From: GCA-2709075 sp038146865
GTDB taxonomy: Bacteria; Pseudomonadota; Alphaproteobacteria; MPNO01; UBA2964
Assembly (NCBI GenBank): GCA_038146865.1
Contig: JAYQSL010000002.1
Location: forward strand, 712,617-776,616
Direction of reading: 5' to 3'
DNA: 64,000 nt
A program made the position numbers and the translations under genes. Below, piece after piece: positions 53,418 through 62,701 of this stretch. The number at the start of each line of letters is the position of its first letter. Positions within the stretch are counted from its first letter, which is position 1. The notes under the pieces were generated by a model that saw only the letters and a program-made list of their open reading frames with translations, did not search any database and had not been told where the DNA came from.

Positions 53418-54812
53418 TTAATCTGCCGCCACTTTTCTCAGCATAGGGTCAGTTTCTCGTCGATCTTTTAACGTTTCTGCGATCAAAAAAGCGAGCTCAA
53501 GCGATTGATCTGCATTTAGTCGAGGGTCACAGTGAGTATGGTAACGGTCCCCGAGTCTCGCCTCGGTTATCGCTTGGGCACCCCCCACACATTCCGTTAC
53601 ATTTTGCCCTGTTAACTCTAGATGTATGCCGCCCAAATAAGTGCCCTGAGCATGATGAACATCAAAGCACCTCTCAACTTCTTCGCGGACCCGATCAAAA
53701 GGTCGTGTCTTAAACCCATTTCCAGATTTGATCGTGTTGCCGTGCATTGGATCACAAGACCAAACCACTTCCCGTCCTTCGGATTGGACTGCACGGACTA
53801 AAGCAGGCAAGCGAGTTTCGACCATATCACTGCCCATCCTCGTGATAATAGTAATTTTCCCGGGAATGTTCTTCGGGTTCAGAGCGTCTATTACACGAAG
53901 TAAATCAGAGGGCTCTTGGGAAGGCCCTGCCTTGCAGCCTACGGGATTGCCAACGCCTCGCAAAAATTCGATGTGAGCTTCATCAGGATCACGTGTCCTA
54001 TCTCCTATCCACAACATATGCGCAGAGGTGTCATACCAATGACCGGTAGTGCTATCGACACGGGTCATTGCCTCCTCAAAATTTGGCAAAAGTGCCTCGT
54101 GAGAAGTATAAAAATTCGTCTCACGCAATTGCCTGGCATTCTCAGGAGTCAAACCACAGGCCCTCATAAATTCGAGTGTTTCACTTATTCTCCCAGCTAG
54201 ATCACGGTACCGTTCTCCAACAGGGCTGTTCTCCAAAAACCCTAAGGTCCATCTATGGATTTTATTTAAGTCAGCGTAACCACCTTGAGCAAAAGCGCGC
54301 AAAAGATTGAGCGTGGCCGCAGATTGATTATAACCTTGGATCATTCGATCAGGATCTGGCGTTCTGGCCTCCTGACTGAATTCCATACCATTAATGCAAT
54401 CACCCCTATAACTGGGCAATTCCGTTTCACCTTGCTTCTCGGTCGGCTCGGAACGTGGTTTAGCAAACTGCCCTGCCAGCCTCCCAACTTTGACCACAGG
54501 CCGTGAGGCGGCGAAGGTAAGAACCACGGACATCTGTAATAAGAGCCTGAATGTGTCCCTGATGTTGTCAGGGTGAAATTCCGCAAAGCTCTCTGCACAA
54601 TCTCCGCCCTGCAGCAAAAAGGCCCGTCCTGCGGCAACTTCTGCGAGTTCCTCTCGCAATTGACGTGCCTCACCTGCGAAGACAAGGGGAGGGTATGTTT
54701 TCAATTGCGTCTCTGCCGCAGCCAATAACGCTTTATCCGGATATTCTGGGACCTGACGAATATCCTTGCTCCGCCAACTATCGGGACTCCAACTCATCTT
54801 TTTCAAACCCAT
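53418..54812 (-). CDS. 3-deoxy-D-arabino-heptulosonate-7-phosphate synthase, class II
   Basis: 464 residues of the plant-like class II DAHP synthase, the first step of the shikimate pathway. FLLQGGDCAESFAEF, the WSPDSWRSKDI N-terminus, DPMHGNTIKSGNGFKTR and GGIHLELTGQNVTEC are all diagnostic. The metal-binding Cys, His, Glu and Asp positions (Cys in GGDCAES, His in CDPMHGN, Glu in LELTGQ, Asp in HCDPRLN) are present. ATG 54812 or ATG 54797 may be the start; homologues begin near MSWSPDSW, favouring 54797. It is divergent from the TctC-like gene. Short plus-strand hypothetical ORFs here are shadows. Confidence 0.93.
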   Translation of the reverse strand: MGLKKMSWSPDSWRSKDIRQVPEYPDKALLAAAETQLKTYPPLVFAGEARQLREELAEVAAGRAFLLQGGDCAESFAEFHPDNIRDTFRLLLQMSVVLTFAASRPVVKVGRLAGQFAKPRSEPTEKQGETELPSYRGDCINGMEFSQEARTPDPDRMIQGYNQSAATLNLLRAFAQGGYADLNKIHRWTLGFLENSPVGERYRDLAGRISETLEFMRACGLTPENARQLRETNFYTSHEALLPNFEEAMTRVDSTTGHWYDTSAHMLWIGDRTRDPDEAHIEFLRGVGNPVGCKAGPSQEPSDLLRVIDALNPKNIPGKITIITRMGSDMVETRLPALVRAVQSEGREVVWSCDPMHGNTIKSGNGFKTRPFDRVREEVERCFDVHHAQGTYLGGIHLELTGQNVTECVGGAQAITEARLGDRYHTHCDPRLNADQSLELAFLIAETLKDRRETDPMLRKVAAD

Positions 54813-55050
54813 TCTTGTTATTCTCAGATATCATTTCTGCCAGCGATGTATCTTTAAGAAAGCTAGTTACTCCAAGTTCATACGCCCTTTGGTCATACGA
54901 TTCCAGTGCCTTAATTTTACGCGTCACTTTAGAGAGGCATTTTTGTCCTTAAGGATGAGTTCTATTTCCCTGGATCAAAAGTTTTTCCCCTGCTAGCATC
55001 TTCCACCTAAAGTCCTGAGAGATAAAAAGGACAAGAGGGAGGAAAAATAG

Positions 55051-56085
55051 ATGAGATCAATTAAAGGTTGGGTGATGCTTGCCTCCATTGCGGCAGCATT
55101 AAGCCCTATTTCTGTAAATGCGTCTGATTTTTATAAAGATAAAATTGTGACCGCAATTTTAGGAGCCGGCCCGGGTGGCGGTTATGACCTATACGCTAGG
55201 ACAGTTATGAAGCACTTGGTAAATCATATTCCAGGGAAGCCTCAGTTCATTATGCAATTTATGCCCGGCGCTGGTGGCCAAAAGGCCGCTCAATACTTTT
55301 ATAACGTGGCAAGCAAAGACGGCACAAAGGTAGCCAAACTATCCAATATGCTACCGGCATTCCAAGTCCTCAGGAGTGGGGTAAAGTATGATGTCCGTGA
55401 GTTAAACTACATTGGTCGCGCCGCTTCGATGCAATATGTGACAATGGTTTGGCACACAACAGGCGTTAAAAGTCTTGAAGATGCGCAAAAAGCTAAGCAA
55501 CCAATCATTTTTGGTTCTTCCGGAAAAAGCCAATCGAACTACATCGTGCCGGCGGTGATGGCTAATTTACTCGGCCTTAATGTAAAAGTTATAGCGGGTT
55601 ACACCGGCACGGCCGCGATCAACAAGGCTCTGGAACAAGGGGAGGTAACGGGTAGAGCCGGTGCCTGGTCGAGCTGGATTTCTCGCGCGGGCCGTTTAAT
55701 TAAAGAAAAAAAGGTTGTCGCGATTGCTCAATCTGGTTTGGAAAAAGCGACAGATATAAAAAATGGTTATGGCGAGCCAACTCCCCTACTTCTGGATTTG
55801 GCAAAAAACGATGATGAGCGTGCAATCTTGAGGCTTTTGGCCGCTGATGCTGCCATTGGGCGTAATTTTTCAACGCCACCAGGGACGTCAAGCACTCGTA
55901 TTAAGCTACTTTGTCGAGCATTCGATGCGACTATGAAAGACAAAGCGTTTCTGGAAGAAGCGAAAAAGCGCAAGCTAATCGTCGAACCAAAAACCTGCGA
56001 GTGGTTGCAAGAAACCGCCACGGCAATTGTCAACACACCGGCTCCGCTGGTTCAAAAAGCTAAAGCTCTTTTAGGCTGGAAATAG
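55051..56085 (+). CDS. Periplasmic solute-binding protein of the Bug/TctC family
   Basis: 344 residues with an N-terminal signal peptide (hydrophobic WVMLASIAAALSPISVNA, cleavage near residue 25). GAGPGGGYDLYARTVMKHL is the substrate-binding opening of Bug-family proteins, and IIFGSSGKSQSNYIVPA lies in the middle lobe. Bug proteins feed TctAB tricarboxylate transporters or act as sensors. GGGAGG lies 8 bases before the ATG. No TctA or TctB gene is adjacent. Confidence 0.88.
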   Translation: MRSIKGWVMLASIAAALSPISVNASDFYKDKIVTAILGAGPGGGYDLYARTVMKHLVNHIPGKPQFIMQFMPGAGGQKAAQYFYNVASKDGTKVAKLSNMLPAFQVLRSGVKYDVRELNYIGRAASMQYVTMVWHTTGVKSLEDAQKAKQPIIFGSSGKSQSNYIVPAVMANLLGLNVKVIAGYTGTAAINKALEQGEVTGRAGAWSSWISRAGRLIKEKKVVAIAQSGLEKATDIKNGYGEPTPLLLDLAKNDDERAILRLLAADAAIGRNFSTPPGTSSTRIKLLCRAFDATMKDKAFLEEAKKRKLIVEPKTCEWLQETATAIVNTPAPLVQKAKALLGWK

Positions 56086-56110
56086 CGGAAGGTCACTGGG
56101 AGGAAAAAAT

Positions 56111-56671
56111 ATGCTTAAAACGATAACCAAATTTGCATCTTCATGCCTAATACTTGGGTTCGTCATCGCGTCCGGAATGTCAAACAGTGCCGCTAACGAA
56201 CTAGAACTTGTGGTGGGTACTGGAGGTACTTCAAGCGCCGCCTTCAGTGCAGGAAACGGAATGTCGATTGCATCGGTCATTCACGGAAAAGGCATAAAAA
56301 TTTACAATTACGGTACCAAAGGTGACAAAGACAATATAAAAAGGCTGACTAAAAAGAAGCGCGCGATTAATCTTGCTATTGTCTCAGCCAAGGGTCTTGC
56401 AAAAGCCAACGATAAACAAAAAAAGGGCATGAGTGGCCTGATTGCACTCGGCAAAGCCGAGGGCGATACCATTCTGCTGATAGTAAGGAACAAGGCCCCC
56501 AAGGGGGTATCAAAAGACAAGTACTCGCTCGCTATCAGTGAAGTTTTGAGGGTCTTAAAGGATACTAAAGCAGGAAAGGTCATAAAGAACGAATGGCGCG
56601 ATTGGTCAGTATCTAGCGGCGAGTCCGCCTTTAAGGCAGCCGGTGTTAAAAGACACAAAGCCGCCTTGTAG
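56111..56671 (+). CDS. Small secreted protein, TAXI/TRAP-receptor-like N-terminal lobe
   Basis: 186 residues with a signal peptide (SCLILGFVIASGMSNSAANE region). After cleavage, LELVVGTGGTSSAAFSAGNG resembles the opening of TAXI-type TRAP solute receptors (GTGGT...), and NLAIVSAKGLAKAND continues in that pattern. It is only half the usual receptor length and is Lys-rich at the C-terminus. It has its own strong ribosome binding site and follows the TctC-like gene by 25 bases. Family assignment is tentative. Confidence 0.65.
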   Translation: MLKTITKFASSCLILGFVIASGMSNSAANELELVVGTGGTSSAAFSAGNGMSIASVIHGKGIKIYNYGTKGDKDNIKRLTKKKRAINLAIVSAKGLAKANDKQKKGMSGLIALGKAEGDTILLIVRNKAPKGVSKDKYSLAISEVLRVLKDTKAGKVIKNEWRDWSVSSGESAFKAAGVKRHKAAL

Positions 56672-56685
56672 TTTAATAGTACTGA

Positions 56686-56722
56686 AATAAAGCCGCCGTC
56701 CCTTTTCGGCGGCTTTATTTTT
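56686..56722 (+). terminator. Rho-independent terminator after the TctC/small-protein pair
   Basis: AATAAAGCCGCCG pairs with CGGCGGCTTTATT across a TCCCTTTT loop and ends in a T run, 15 bases after the second gene. Confidence 0.9.
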
Positions 56723-56797
56723 GCTTATAGATATTTGCGATTCATAAGATTTTTCTCTAATTCAGCCCTCAAACGTTAATTTAATCGGAGATTAAGT

Positions 56798-57667
56798 ATG
56801 CGACTTTTGGCATTCCAAAATAATGGCGAACAGCGAATTGGACTCTTGCAGGGAGACCAGGTTGTTGATCTCAGCATTGCAGCGCCTGATTTACCCGGTG
56901 AACTGGTCGAAATTATCGAGGGTGGGGACGACTGCTTAAAAATGATTAAAACGGCCCAAGAGGGTGCAAACCCGGAAAGCCTCGTTCCCATCGACAAGTT
57001 AGATTGGCTTCCTCCTACGCGTAAGGCCGGGAAAATTATCTGCCTTGGTTTAAATTATGCAGCACATGCTGCCGAGGGTGGGCATGAACGTCCTGAGTAT
57101 CCGTCATTTTTTATGAGAGGAAATTCATCTCTAGTCGCCCACGGAAAGCCCATAATTCGGCCAATAGCATCGGAAACGCTTGATTATGAGGCCGAACTAG
57201 TCGCCATCGTTGGAAAAAAGGCGAAGCATGTAAAACAAGAAGATGCTCTAGATTATATCTGGGGCTATTCTGTCTTTAATGAAGCTAGTATTCGTCAATA
57301 TCAGAGAAAAACCGCGCAATGGACAATTGGAAAAAACTTTGACAATACCGGGGGTTTCGGGCCGATTGTGGTTACTGCGGATGAACTTCCCCCGGGGGCG
57401 GACGGGCTGCAAATCCAGACACGTCTAAATGGCGAGGTGTTGCAGAATGCGACCACCGACATGATGCTCTTCAATGTTAAGGAAACCATTGAATTATTGA
57501 CTGAGTGCTTGACCCTTGAACCCGGCGATCTTTTAGTGATGGGGACACCTTCGGGTGTAGGACATGCAAGAAAACCACCTCTGTGGATGAAGGCAGGCGA
57601 TATTTGTGAGATAGAAATCGAAAATATTGGTATTTTGCGCAATCCGATTGAAGACGAAATTCTGTAA
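56798..57667 (+). CDS. Fumarylacetoacetate hydrolase (FAH) family protein
   Basis: 289 residues. KIICLGLNYAAHAAEGG opens the FAH fold and ETLDYEAELVAIVGKKAKH carries the metal-binding Glu cluster. GYSVFNEASIRQYQ, WTIGKNFDNTGGFGPIVV and LEPGDLLVMGTPSGVG are all family landmarks. Members hydrolyse C-C bonds of acylpyruvates or decarboxylate 2-oxo acids, so this may be an acylpyruvase or a ring-fission hydrolase. ATG 56798 follows CGGAGA. It pairs with a nitroreductase 21 bases downstream. Confidence 0.87.
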   Translation: MRLLAFQNNGEQRIGLLQGDQVVDLSIAAPDLPGELVEIIEGGDDCLKMIKTAQEGANPESLVPIDKLDWLPPTRKAGKIICLGLNYAAHAAEGGHERPEYPSFFMRGNSSLVAHGKPIIRPIASETLDYEAELVAIVGKKAKHVKQEDALDYIWGYSVFNEASIRQYQRKTAQWTIGKNFDNTGGFGPIVVTADELPPGADGLQIQTRLNGEVLQNATTDMMLFNVKETIELLTECLTLEPGDLLVMGTPSGVGHARKPPLWMKAGDICEIEIENIGILRNPIEDEIL

Positions 57668-57688
57668 TTTTTTAAAAGAAAAAACGAA

Positions 57689-58333
57689 ATGAACGACATA
57701 GAAATCCAGGAAGCGATAGCTTCTGTTGAGGCGCTCCGTAAACGGATATCCTCCCTTGAAGACGATGCGTTGGATCTCCTTTTTCGGGAGGCGCGAACTC
57801 ATAATGGTTGGTCGGACAGACCGATTACCGAAGAACAAATTCAATTGCTTTACGAATTGACTATTAGTGGCCCCACTACTGCAAATAGTCAGCCCTCTAG
57901 GTTTATTTTTTGCCGGTCACCGGAATCAAAGGAGCGTCTTATTCCTTGTCTAGCTCCTGGTAATGTCGACAAGACACGTGCGGCCCCTCTAACCGTCATA
58001 ATTGGTTACGACATGGCTTTTTGGGAACATCTACCACGGATGTTCCCTCACAAGGATATGACAGCGATGTATAAAGGGAACGAGCCCTATATCGATGTTA
58101 ACGGATTAAGAAACAGCTCTCTACAGGGCGCCTATCTCATTATTGCCGCCCGAGCCATGGGGTTGGATATCGGTGCTATGTCAGGTTTTAATCATGAAGC
58201 GATTGATAGAGAATTTTTCTCCGACACATCGATCAAATCTAACTTCCTATGCAATGTCGGTTACGGAGATACAAACGCTCTTTATAACAAGCTCCCTCGT
58301 TTCGAATTTGAAGAAATTTGTGAAATTATTTAA
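57689..58333 (+). CDS. RutE/HadB-like nitroreductase-family flavoprotein
   Basis: 214 residues of the FMN nitroreductase fold resembling the malonic-semialdehyde reductase (RutE) group. LDLLFREARTHNGWSDRPI and ISGPTTANSQPSRFIFCRS are typical, as are SLQGAYLIIAARAMGLDIGAMSG and FLCNVGYGD near the C-terminus. The pairing with the FAH-family hydrolase suggests shared use on an oxo-acid. Convergent with glutathione reductase, whose stop is 3 bases away. Confidence 0.85.
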   Translation: MNDIEIQEAIASVEALRKRISSLEDDALDLLFREARTHNGWSDRPITEEQIQLLYELTISGPTTANSQPSRFIFCRSPESKERLIPCLAPGNVDKTRAAPLTVIIGYDMAFWEHLPRMFPHKDMTAMYKGNEPYIDVNGLRNSSLQGAYLIIAARAMGLDIGAMSGFNHEAIDREFFSDTSIKSNFLCNVGYGDTNALYNKLPRFEFEEICEII

Positions 58334-58336
58334 AGG

Positions 58337-59692
58337 CTAGCTCTCTACTGGGCTCCGCATCGTAACAAATTCTTCTGCGGCAGTTGGATGAATGCCAACT
58401 GTTGCATCAAACTGCGCTTTTGTTGCGCCGGCCTTTAAAGCCACTGCAAAGCCCTGGATGATTTCTCCTGCTTCTGCACCAACCATATGAACACCCACCA
58501 CGCGGTCTGATTTTTTTTCTACCACTAACTTCATCATGCTTTGTTCGTCTCGTTGGGTCATCGTATGTTTCAGAGGCCGAAAAGTAGAGCGATAAATAAC
58601 GACTTCATCATATCTCTTCCTGGCCTCCTCTTCGGTAAGGCCGACAGTTCCTATATTTGGATTTGAGAATACCGCCGTTGCTATATCTTCATAATCCATT
58701 TTTAAATTTTTTCCGTCAAAGAGATTTGCAGAAAGAACCATTGCTTCACCAATTGCGACGGGCGTGAGCTGAAAACGATCAATGATATCACCTAACGCGT
58801 AAATATTCGGAACGCTCGTCTGAAACTGGTCGTTCACAACTAAAGATCCATTTTGACTCACATTTACGCCAACTTTTTCCAATCCAAGATTCTTCGTGTT
58901 CGGTACTCTGCCCGTAGCGTAAAGACACATATCAGATTTTATTTTGGATCCGTCCGTGAGGCTAACCTCCAGGCCCGTGCTTGTCCTCTCGATCGACGTT
59001 ACATTTATATCAAAACGCAGATCTATGCCCTGCTGTAGCATTTGTTCAGCAAGGTGGGTACGCACATCCTCATCAAATCCCCTCAGGAATTTCTCCCCCC
59101 GATAAAGCTGGGTCACCTCAGACCCATAACCATGAAAGATTCCAGCAAACTCAACAGCAATATAGCCACCGCCCACAATGAGAATTCTCTCAGGAAGTTT
59201 TTCCAAAAAGAATGCTTCGTTAGATGTGATCACATTTTCATTGCCTGGAAAATCTGGAATTGATGGCAATCCGCCGGTCGCAATCAGTATTTTTTCCGCG
59301 GTAACTTCTTCTCCCCCGACATCAAGGGTGTGTGCGTCTTTCAAAGTCGCACGGGCTTCATAAATGGTAACGTTATTACTCTCTAATATTTTGCGGTAAA
59401 TTCCGTTCAGCCTCTGTATTTCTTTATTTTTATTGGACACTAACGTTGGCCAATCTAGGCCGGGATCTTGCAAACGCCAGCCATAAGCTGCGGCGTCTTC
59501 GAAATCATGACCAAAATGTCCGCCATAAGCAAAGAGCTTCTTTGGAATACAACCCACATTTACGCAAGTGCCCCCAAGGTGAAGCTCTTCTGCCACACCA
59601 ACCTTTGCCCCATAAGACGCGCTCATTCGAGAGGCGCGCACGCCCCCTGACCCAGCTCCAATCGTAAAAAGGTCATAATCATAGTTGGCCAT
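58337..59692 (-). CDS. gor: Glutathione-disulfide reductase
   Basis: 451 residues. The redox-active pair lies in GGTCVNVGCIPKKLF (Cys 43 and 48 region), FAD motif FTIGAGSGGVRASRM at the N-terminus, and NADPH motif IVGGGYIAVEFAGIFHGYG near 170. VGIHPTAAEEFVTMRSP gives the C-terminal His-Glu dimer residues. Reduces oxidised glutathione, consistent with the GST, glyoxalases, glutaredoxin and Atm1-like exporter nearby. Confidence 0.94.
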   Translation of the reverse strand: MANYDYDLFTIGAGSGGVRASRMSASYGAKVGVAEELHLGGTCVNVGCIPKKLFAYGGHFGHDFEDAAAYGWRLQDPGLDWPTLVSNKNKEIQRLNGIYRKILESNNVTIYEARATLKDAHTLDVGGEEVTAEKILIATGGLPSIPDFPGNENVITSNEAFFLEKLPERILIVGGGYIAVEFAGIFHGYGSEVTQLYRGEKFLRGFDEDVRTHLAEQMLQQGIDLRFDINVTSIERTSTGLEVSLTDGSKIKSDMCLYATGRVPNTKNLGLEKVGVNVSQNGSLVVNDQFQTSVPNIYALGDIIDRFQLTPVAIGEAMVLSANLFDGKNLKMDYEDIATAVFSNPNIGTVGLTEEEARKRYDEVVIYRSTFRPLKHTMTQRDEQSMMKLVVEKKSDRVVGVHMVGAEAGEIIQGFAVALKAGATKAQFDATVGIHPTAAEEFVTMRSPVES

Positions 59693-59865
59693 TTATCTTT
59701 CTCACTGTGAATTAAGAACAAGCAAAAGCATCGAAGCTATGTCTGGCAATCAGCTTTTCCCTTGAAACCGCCCACACCCCTAATCTATTAGACTTATGGA
59801 CCGAACAAAAGGAGGCTCACTCACGATCCGTTACACCGTTTACAAAAGCTCCGAAAGGCGCAAGA

Positions 59866-61341
59866 TCAACGATCGATACCGCCAAGAAGGGCGTATTTGA
59901 TTTCTAAAAAGTCATCAATTCCGTATTTTGATCCCTCACGACCAATACCTGACTCCTTAACCCCCCCAAATGGGGCAACTTCTGTCGATATAATACCTTC
60001 GTTTATGCCAACTATCCCGTATTCAAGACCTTCCATTACCCGCCAAATCCGGCCTACATCACGGCTATAAAAATAGGAAGCTAATCCGAATTCAGTATCA
60101 TTAGCCAAAGAAATGACTTCTTCTTCCGTTTTAAAAGGAAAGAGCGGAGCCACAGGTCCAAATGTCTCTTCTCTGGCCACTTTCATCTTTGAAGACACTT
60201 GAGTGACTACCGTGGGCTCAAAAAATGTACCGCCCAATTGATGACGCTTGCCTCCAGTAGCAATCGAGCCCCCCTTATCAAGCACATCGGCAATATGCTC
60301 CTCCACCTTCTCTACTGCGGCCATATCGATCAGCGGGCCTTGCTGAGTTTCTCCTTTGAGACCGTCTCCAACAACCATTGCCTCCACCGCGGCAACCAAT
60401 TTTTCGGCAAACGCATCGTAAACGCCTTCTTGAACATAAATGCGATTGGCGCAAACGCAGGTCTGCCCTGTATTTCGGAATTTCGAAGCCATGGCTCCAA
60501 GCACAGCTGCATCCAGATCAGCGTCATCAAAAACAATGAAGGGGGCGTTTCCGCCCAGCTCCATGGATACCTTTTTTACGGTTCCCGCACATTGCTCCAT
60601 AAGAACCTTGCCTATCTCCGTTGACCCGGTAAAGGTCAATTTCCTTACGATGGGGTTCGATGTAATTTCTTCCCCAACATCTCTCGCGCCACCCGTTACA
60701 ACATTAAAAACACCTTTAGGTATTCCTGCTCTTTCTGCCAATACCGCTTGGGCCAACGCCGAAAAGGGCGTTGCTGATGCGGGTTTTAGAACCATAGTGC
60801 AGCCCGCCGCAATTGCTGGCCCTGACTTCCGGGTAATCATTGCATGTGGAAAATTCCACGGGGTTATAGCGGCTACGACACCGATGGGTTCTTTAGTGAC
60901 AATGACCCTCTTTCCAGGCGCGAATGTAGGGATTACATCGCCGTATACACGTTTGCCTTCTTCAGCAAACCACTCCAAAAATGAAGCAGCATACAAAATC
61001 TCACCTTTTGACTCCGCAAGCGGTTTACCTTGCTCAGCAGTCATCAGAACCGCCAAATCTTCTTGGTTCTCAAGCATCAACTCGTACCATCTGCGAAGAA
61101 TTCCGGCGCGTTCCTTTGCAGTTTTAGTCTTCCAAGCTGACATCGCATTATTGGCCGCCTCTATAGATCGACGTGTTTCATCAGCTCCCATCTTTGGAAC
61201 GGTGCCAATGATCTCGCCTGTGGCTTTATTTGTAACCTCAAGCACGGCACCAGAGTCGGCATCCACCCATTCGCCGTTAATGTAGCATTGCTCTTTTAAA
61301 AGACCCATATCCGATAGTGGAAAGCTCAGATCACGTGGCAT
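59866..61341 (-). CDS. Succinate-semialdehyde dehydrogenase (NADP-type), aldehyde dehydrogenase superfamily
   Basis: 491 residues. The catalytic Glu lies in SMELGGNAPFIVFDDADLD and the Cys in FRNTGQTCVCANRIYV. ITPWNFPHAMITRKSGPAIAAGCT is the cofactor/substrate region and SSKYGIDDFLEIKY-type tail fits GabD. This most resembles the GabD branch (succinate semialdehyde), but glutarate semialdehyde or other substrates are possible. It is transcribed on its own. Confidence 0.87.
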   Translation of the reverse strand: MPRDLSFPLSDMGLLKEQCYINGEWVDADSGAVLEVTNKATGEIIGTVPKMGADETRRSIEAANNAMSAWKTKTAKERAGILRRWYELMLENQEDLAVLMTAEQGKPLAESKGEILYAASFLEWFAEEGKRVYGDVIPTFAPGKRVIVTKEPIGVVAAITPWNFPHAMITRKSGPAIAAGCTMVLKPASATPFSALAQAVLAERAGIPKGVFNVVTGGARDVGEEITSNPIVRKLTFTGSTEIGKVLMEQCAGTVKKVSMELGGNAPFIVFDDADLDAAVLGAMASKFRNTGQTCVCANRIYVQEGVYDAFAEKLVAAVEAMVVGDGLKGETQQGPLIDMAAVEKVEEHIADVLDKGGSIATGGKRHQLGGTFFEPTVVTQVSSKMKVAREETFGPVAPLFPFKTEEEVISLANDTEFGLASYFYSRDVGRIWRVMEGLEYGIVGINEGIISTEVAPFGGVKESGIGREGSKYGIDDFLEIKYALLGGIDR

Positions 61342-61476
61342 AGTTGTTCCCCCTAAACCCTTAAATAGTTTCTAGAAGTTCTCTAAGTAATTCATTGGAA
61401 AATATAAAAGTTAAAAGCTGACTTGTTAACCTGAAGATAAATATACGATATCTAATCTTTTATGATTTCAAGTTTG

Positions 61477-62625
61477 TTACTCAATGCTTTGCCCAGCATG
61501 AATGGACCAGAGACCTATTAGGAAGCAGAGCGCTGCACCAAGACCGACCGTCCACTGCAATCCAAAATATTCAGCGAGTACTCCCTCTATCCACGCCCCG
61601 AGGGCCGGGAGTCCCCAAGACAGCATAACGAATAAACTCATTACTCTCGCACGAACAGAAGCATCGACAGTATTTTGAATAAGCGTTTGTGATCCCACCC
61701 CTGTAACCAACATACTAACACCCACCAGGAACAAAAAAACGGCCCCAATGAAAATATTATTTGTCATAGTAAATAAAATCAGAGACAACGCCTGTATAGC
61801 AACTGCCCACGTGACTAAATTGGTCAATCCAACAGTCTTTCCACGACGCGCGAGCGACAGAGAACCGACTAAACCACCGGCACCAATGGAGCAAAGAATG
61901 ATAGCCATGCCGTCAGATTGCATTCCAAACACCTTGTCAGCAAATCCAGGAGCGAGTTCCATAAAAGGTCGAACGAGAAAACCTGTAAGAGCCAAAAGGG
62001 AGAGAAGAAAGCGAATGCCAATATTATTCCAGGCATAAGTAACCCCGTCCCACATATCCCGAATAATCGCCATAGAGAGCTTTCCTGAACCCCCTGCATT
62101 ACCGGATTCTGTGCGTATAAAAAAAAGTGCGATGTAGAACTGAACAAATGTCACCGCTGCAATTGCGAAAACCCAACCCGCATTGAAAAACAGAAGAAGA
62201 CCACCCCCAATGGCAGGTCCAACAACACGCGAAGCATTAAACTGGGCGGAATTCAAACCAATAGCCGCTGAAAGATCTTTTTTTGGAACCAGAGCATTCA
62301 CGATCGATACCCGAGGAGGCGTGGAGATAGCCTCATTACAACCGTGAATTATTGTAATCGCGAGCAAAATCCAAATATCAATCCAATCTCCAAGTATCAA
62401 AACGGCAAGAAGGACTGCAAGAATAAGGGCAAAGAGTTGTGTCGTACGAATGACCCTCATGTATCCAATGCGATCTGACAGGGCACCGGCAAACATGGAT
62501 AAAACAACCATCGGAAAAATATCCGCGAAGGCAATAATCCCCAACCATTCATATGACCCGGTCAATTTCCAGGTGAACCACGCCGCCGACGAGCGGTAAA
62601 TCCAGCGTCCGATGGTCGAAATCAA
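61477..62625 (-). CDS. EntS-like MFS exporter, fourth paralogue, N-terminus frameshifted
   Basis: 382 residues from the in-frame TTG at 62625 of the same MFS_3 family as the trio at 22.5-26.3 kb. GALSDRIGYMRVIRTTQ is the MFS loop, and GVGSQTLIQNTVDASVRAR matches the block seen in the other three. The true N-terminus is longer: extending the frame past 62625 continues as SHPQYRLYFITN until an upstream TGA, and the neighbouring frame supplies ATG 62695 (MARFWG). A single-base insertion near 62675-62682 separates the two. The intact gene would start at 62695, 6 bases after the upstream stop. Confidence 0.75.
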   Translation of the reverse strand: MISTIGRWIYRSSAAWFTWKLTGSYEWLGIIAFADIFPMVVLSMFAGALSDRIGYMRVIRTTQLFALILAVLLAVLILGDWIDIWILLAITIIHGCNEAISTPPRVSIVNALVPKKDLSAAIGLNSAQFNASRVVGPAIGGGLLLFFNAGWVFAIAAVTFVQFYIALFFIRTESGNAGGSGKLSMAIIRDMWDGVTYAWNNIGIRFLLSLLALTGFLVRPFMELAPGFADKVFGMQSDGMAIILCSIGAGGLVGSLSLARRGKTVGLTNLVTWAVAIQALSLILFTMTNNIFIGAVFLFLVGVSMLVTGVGSQTLIQNTVDASVRARVMSLFVMLSWGLPALGAWIEGVLAEYFGLQWTVGLGAALCFLIGLWSIHAGQSIE

Positions 62626-62701
62626 ATTAGTGATGAAATAGAGCCGATATTGGGGATGAGAGAGGGCAACCCCAATTCCCCCAGAAACGAGCCATCAGCC
62701 A

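Noticed and set aside
60440..61285. 281-codon plus-strand open frame
   Set aside because: It lies opposite the well-supported succinate-semialdehyde dehydrogenase; no motif of its own.
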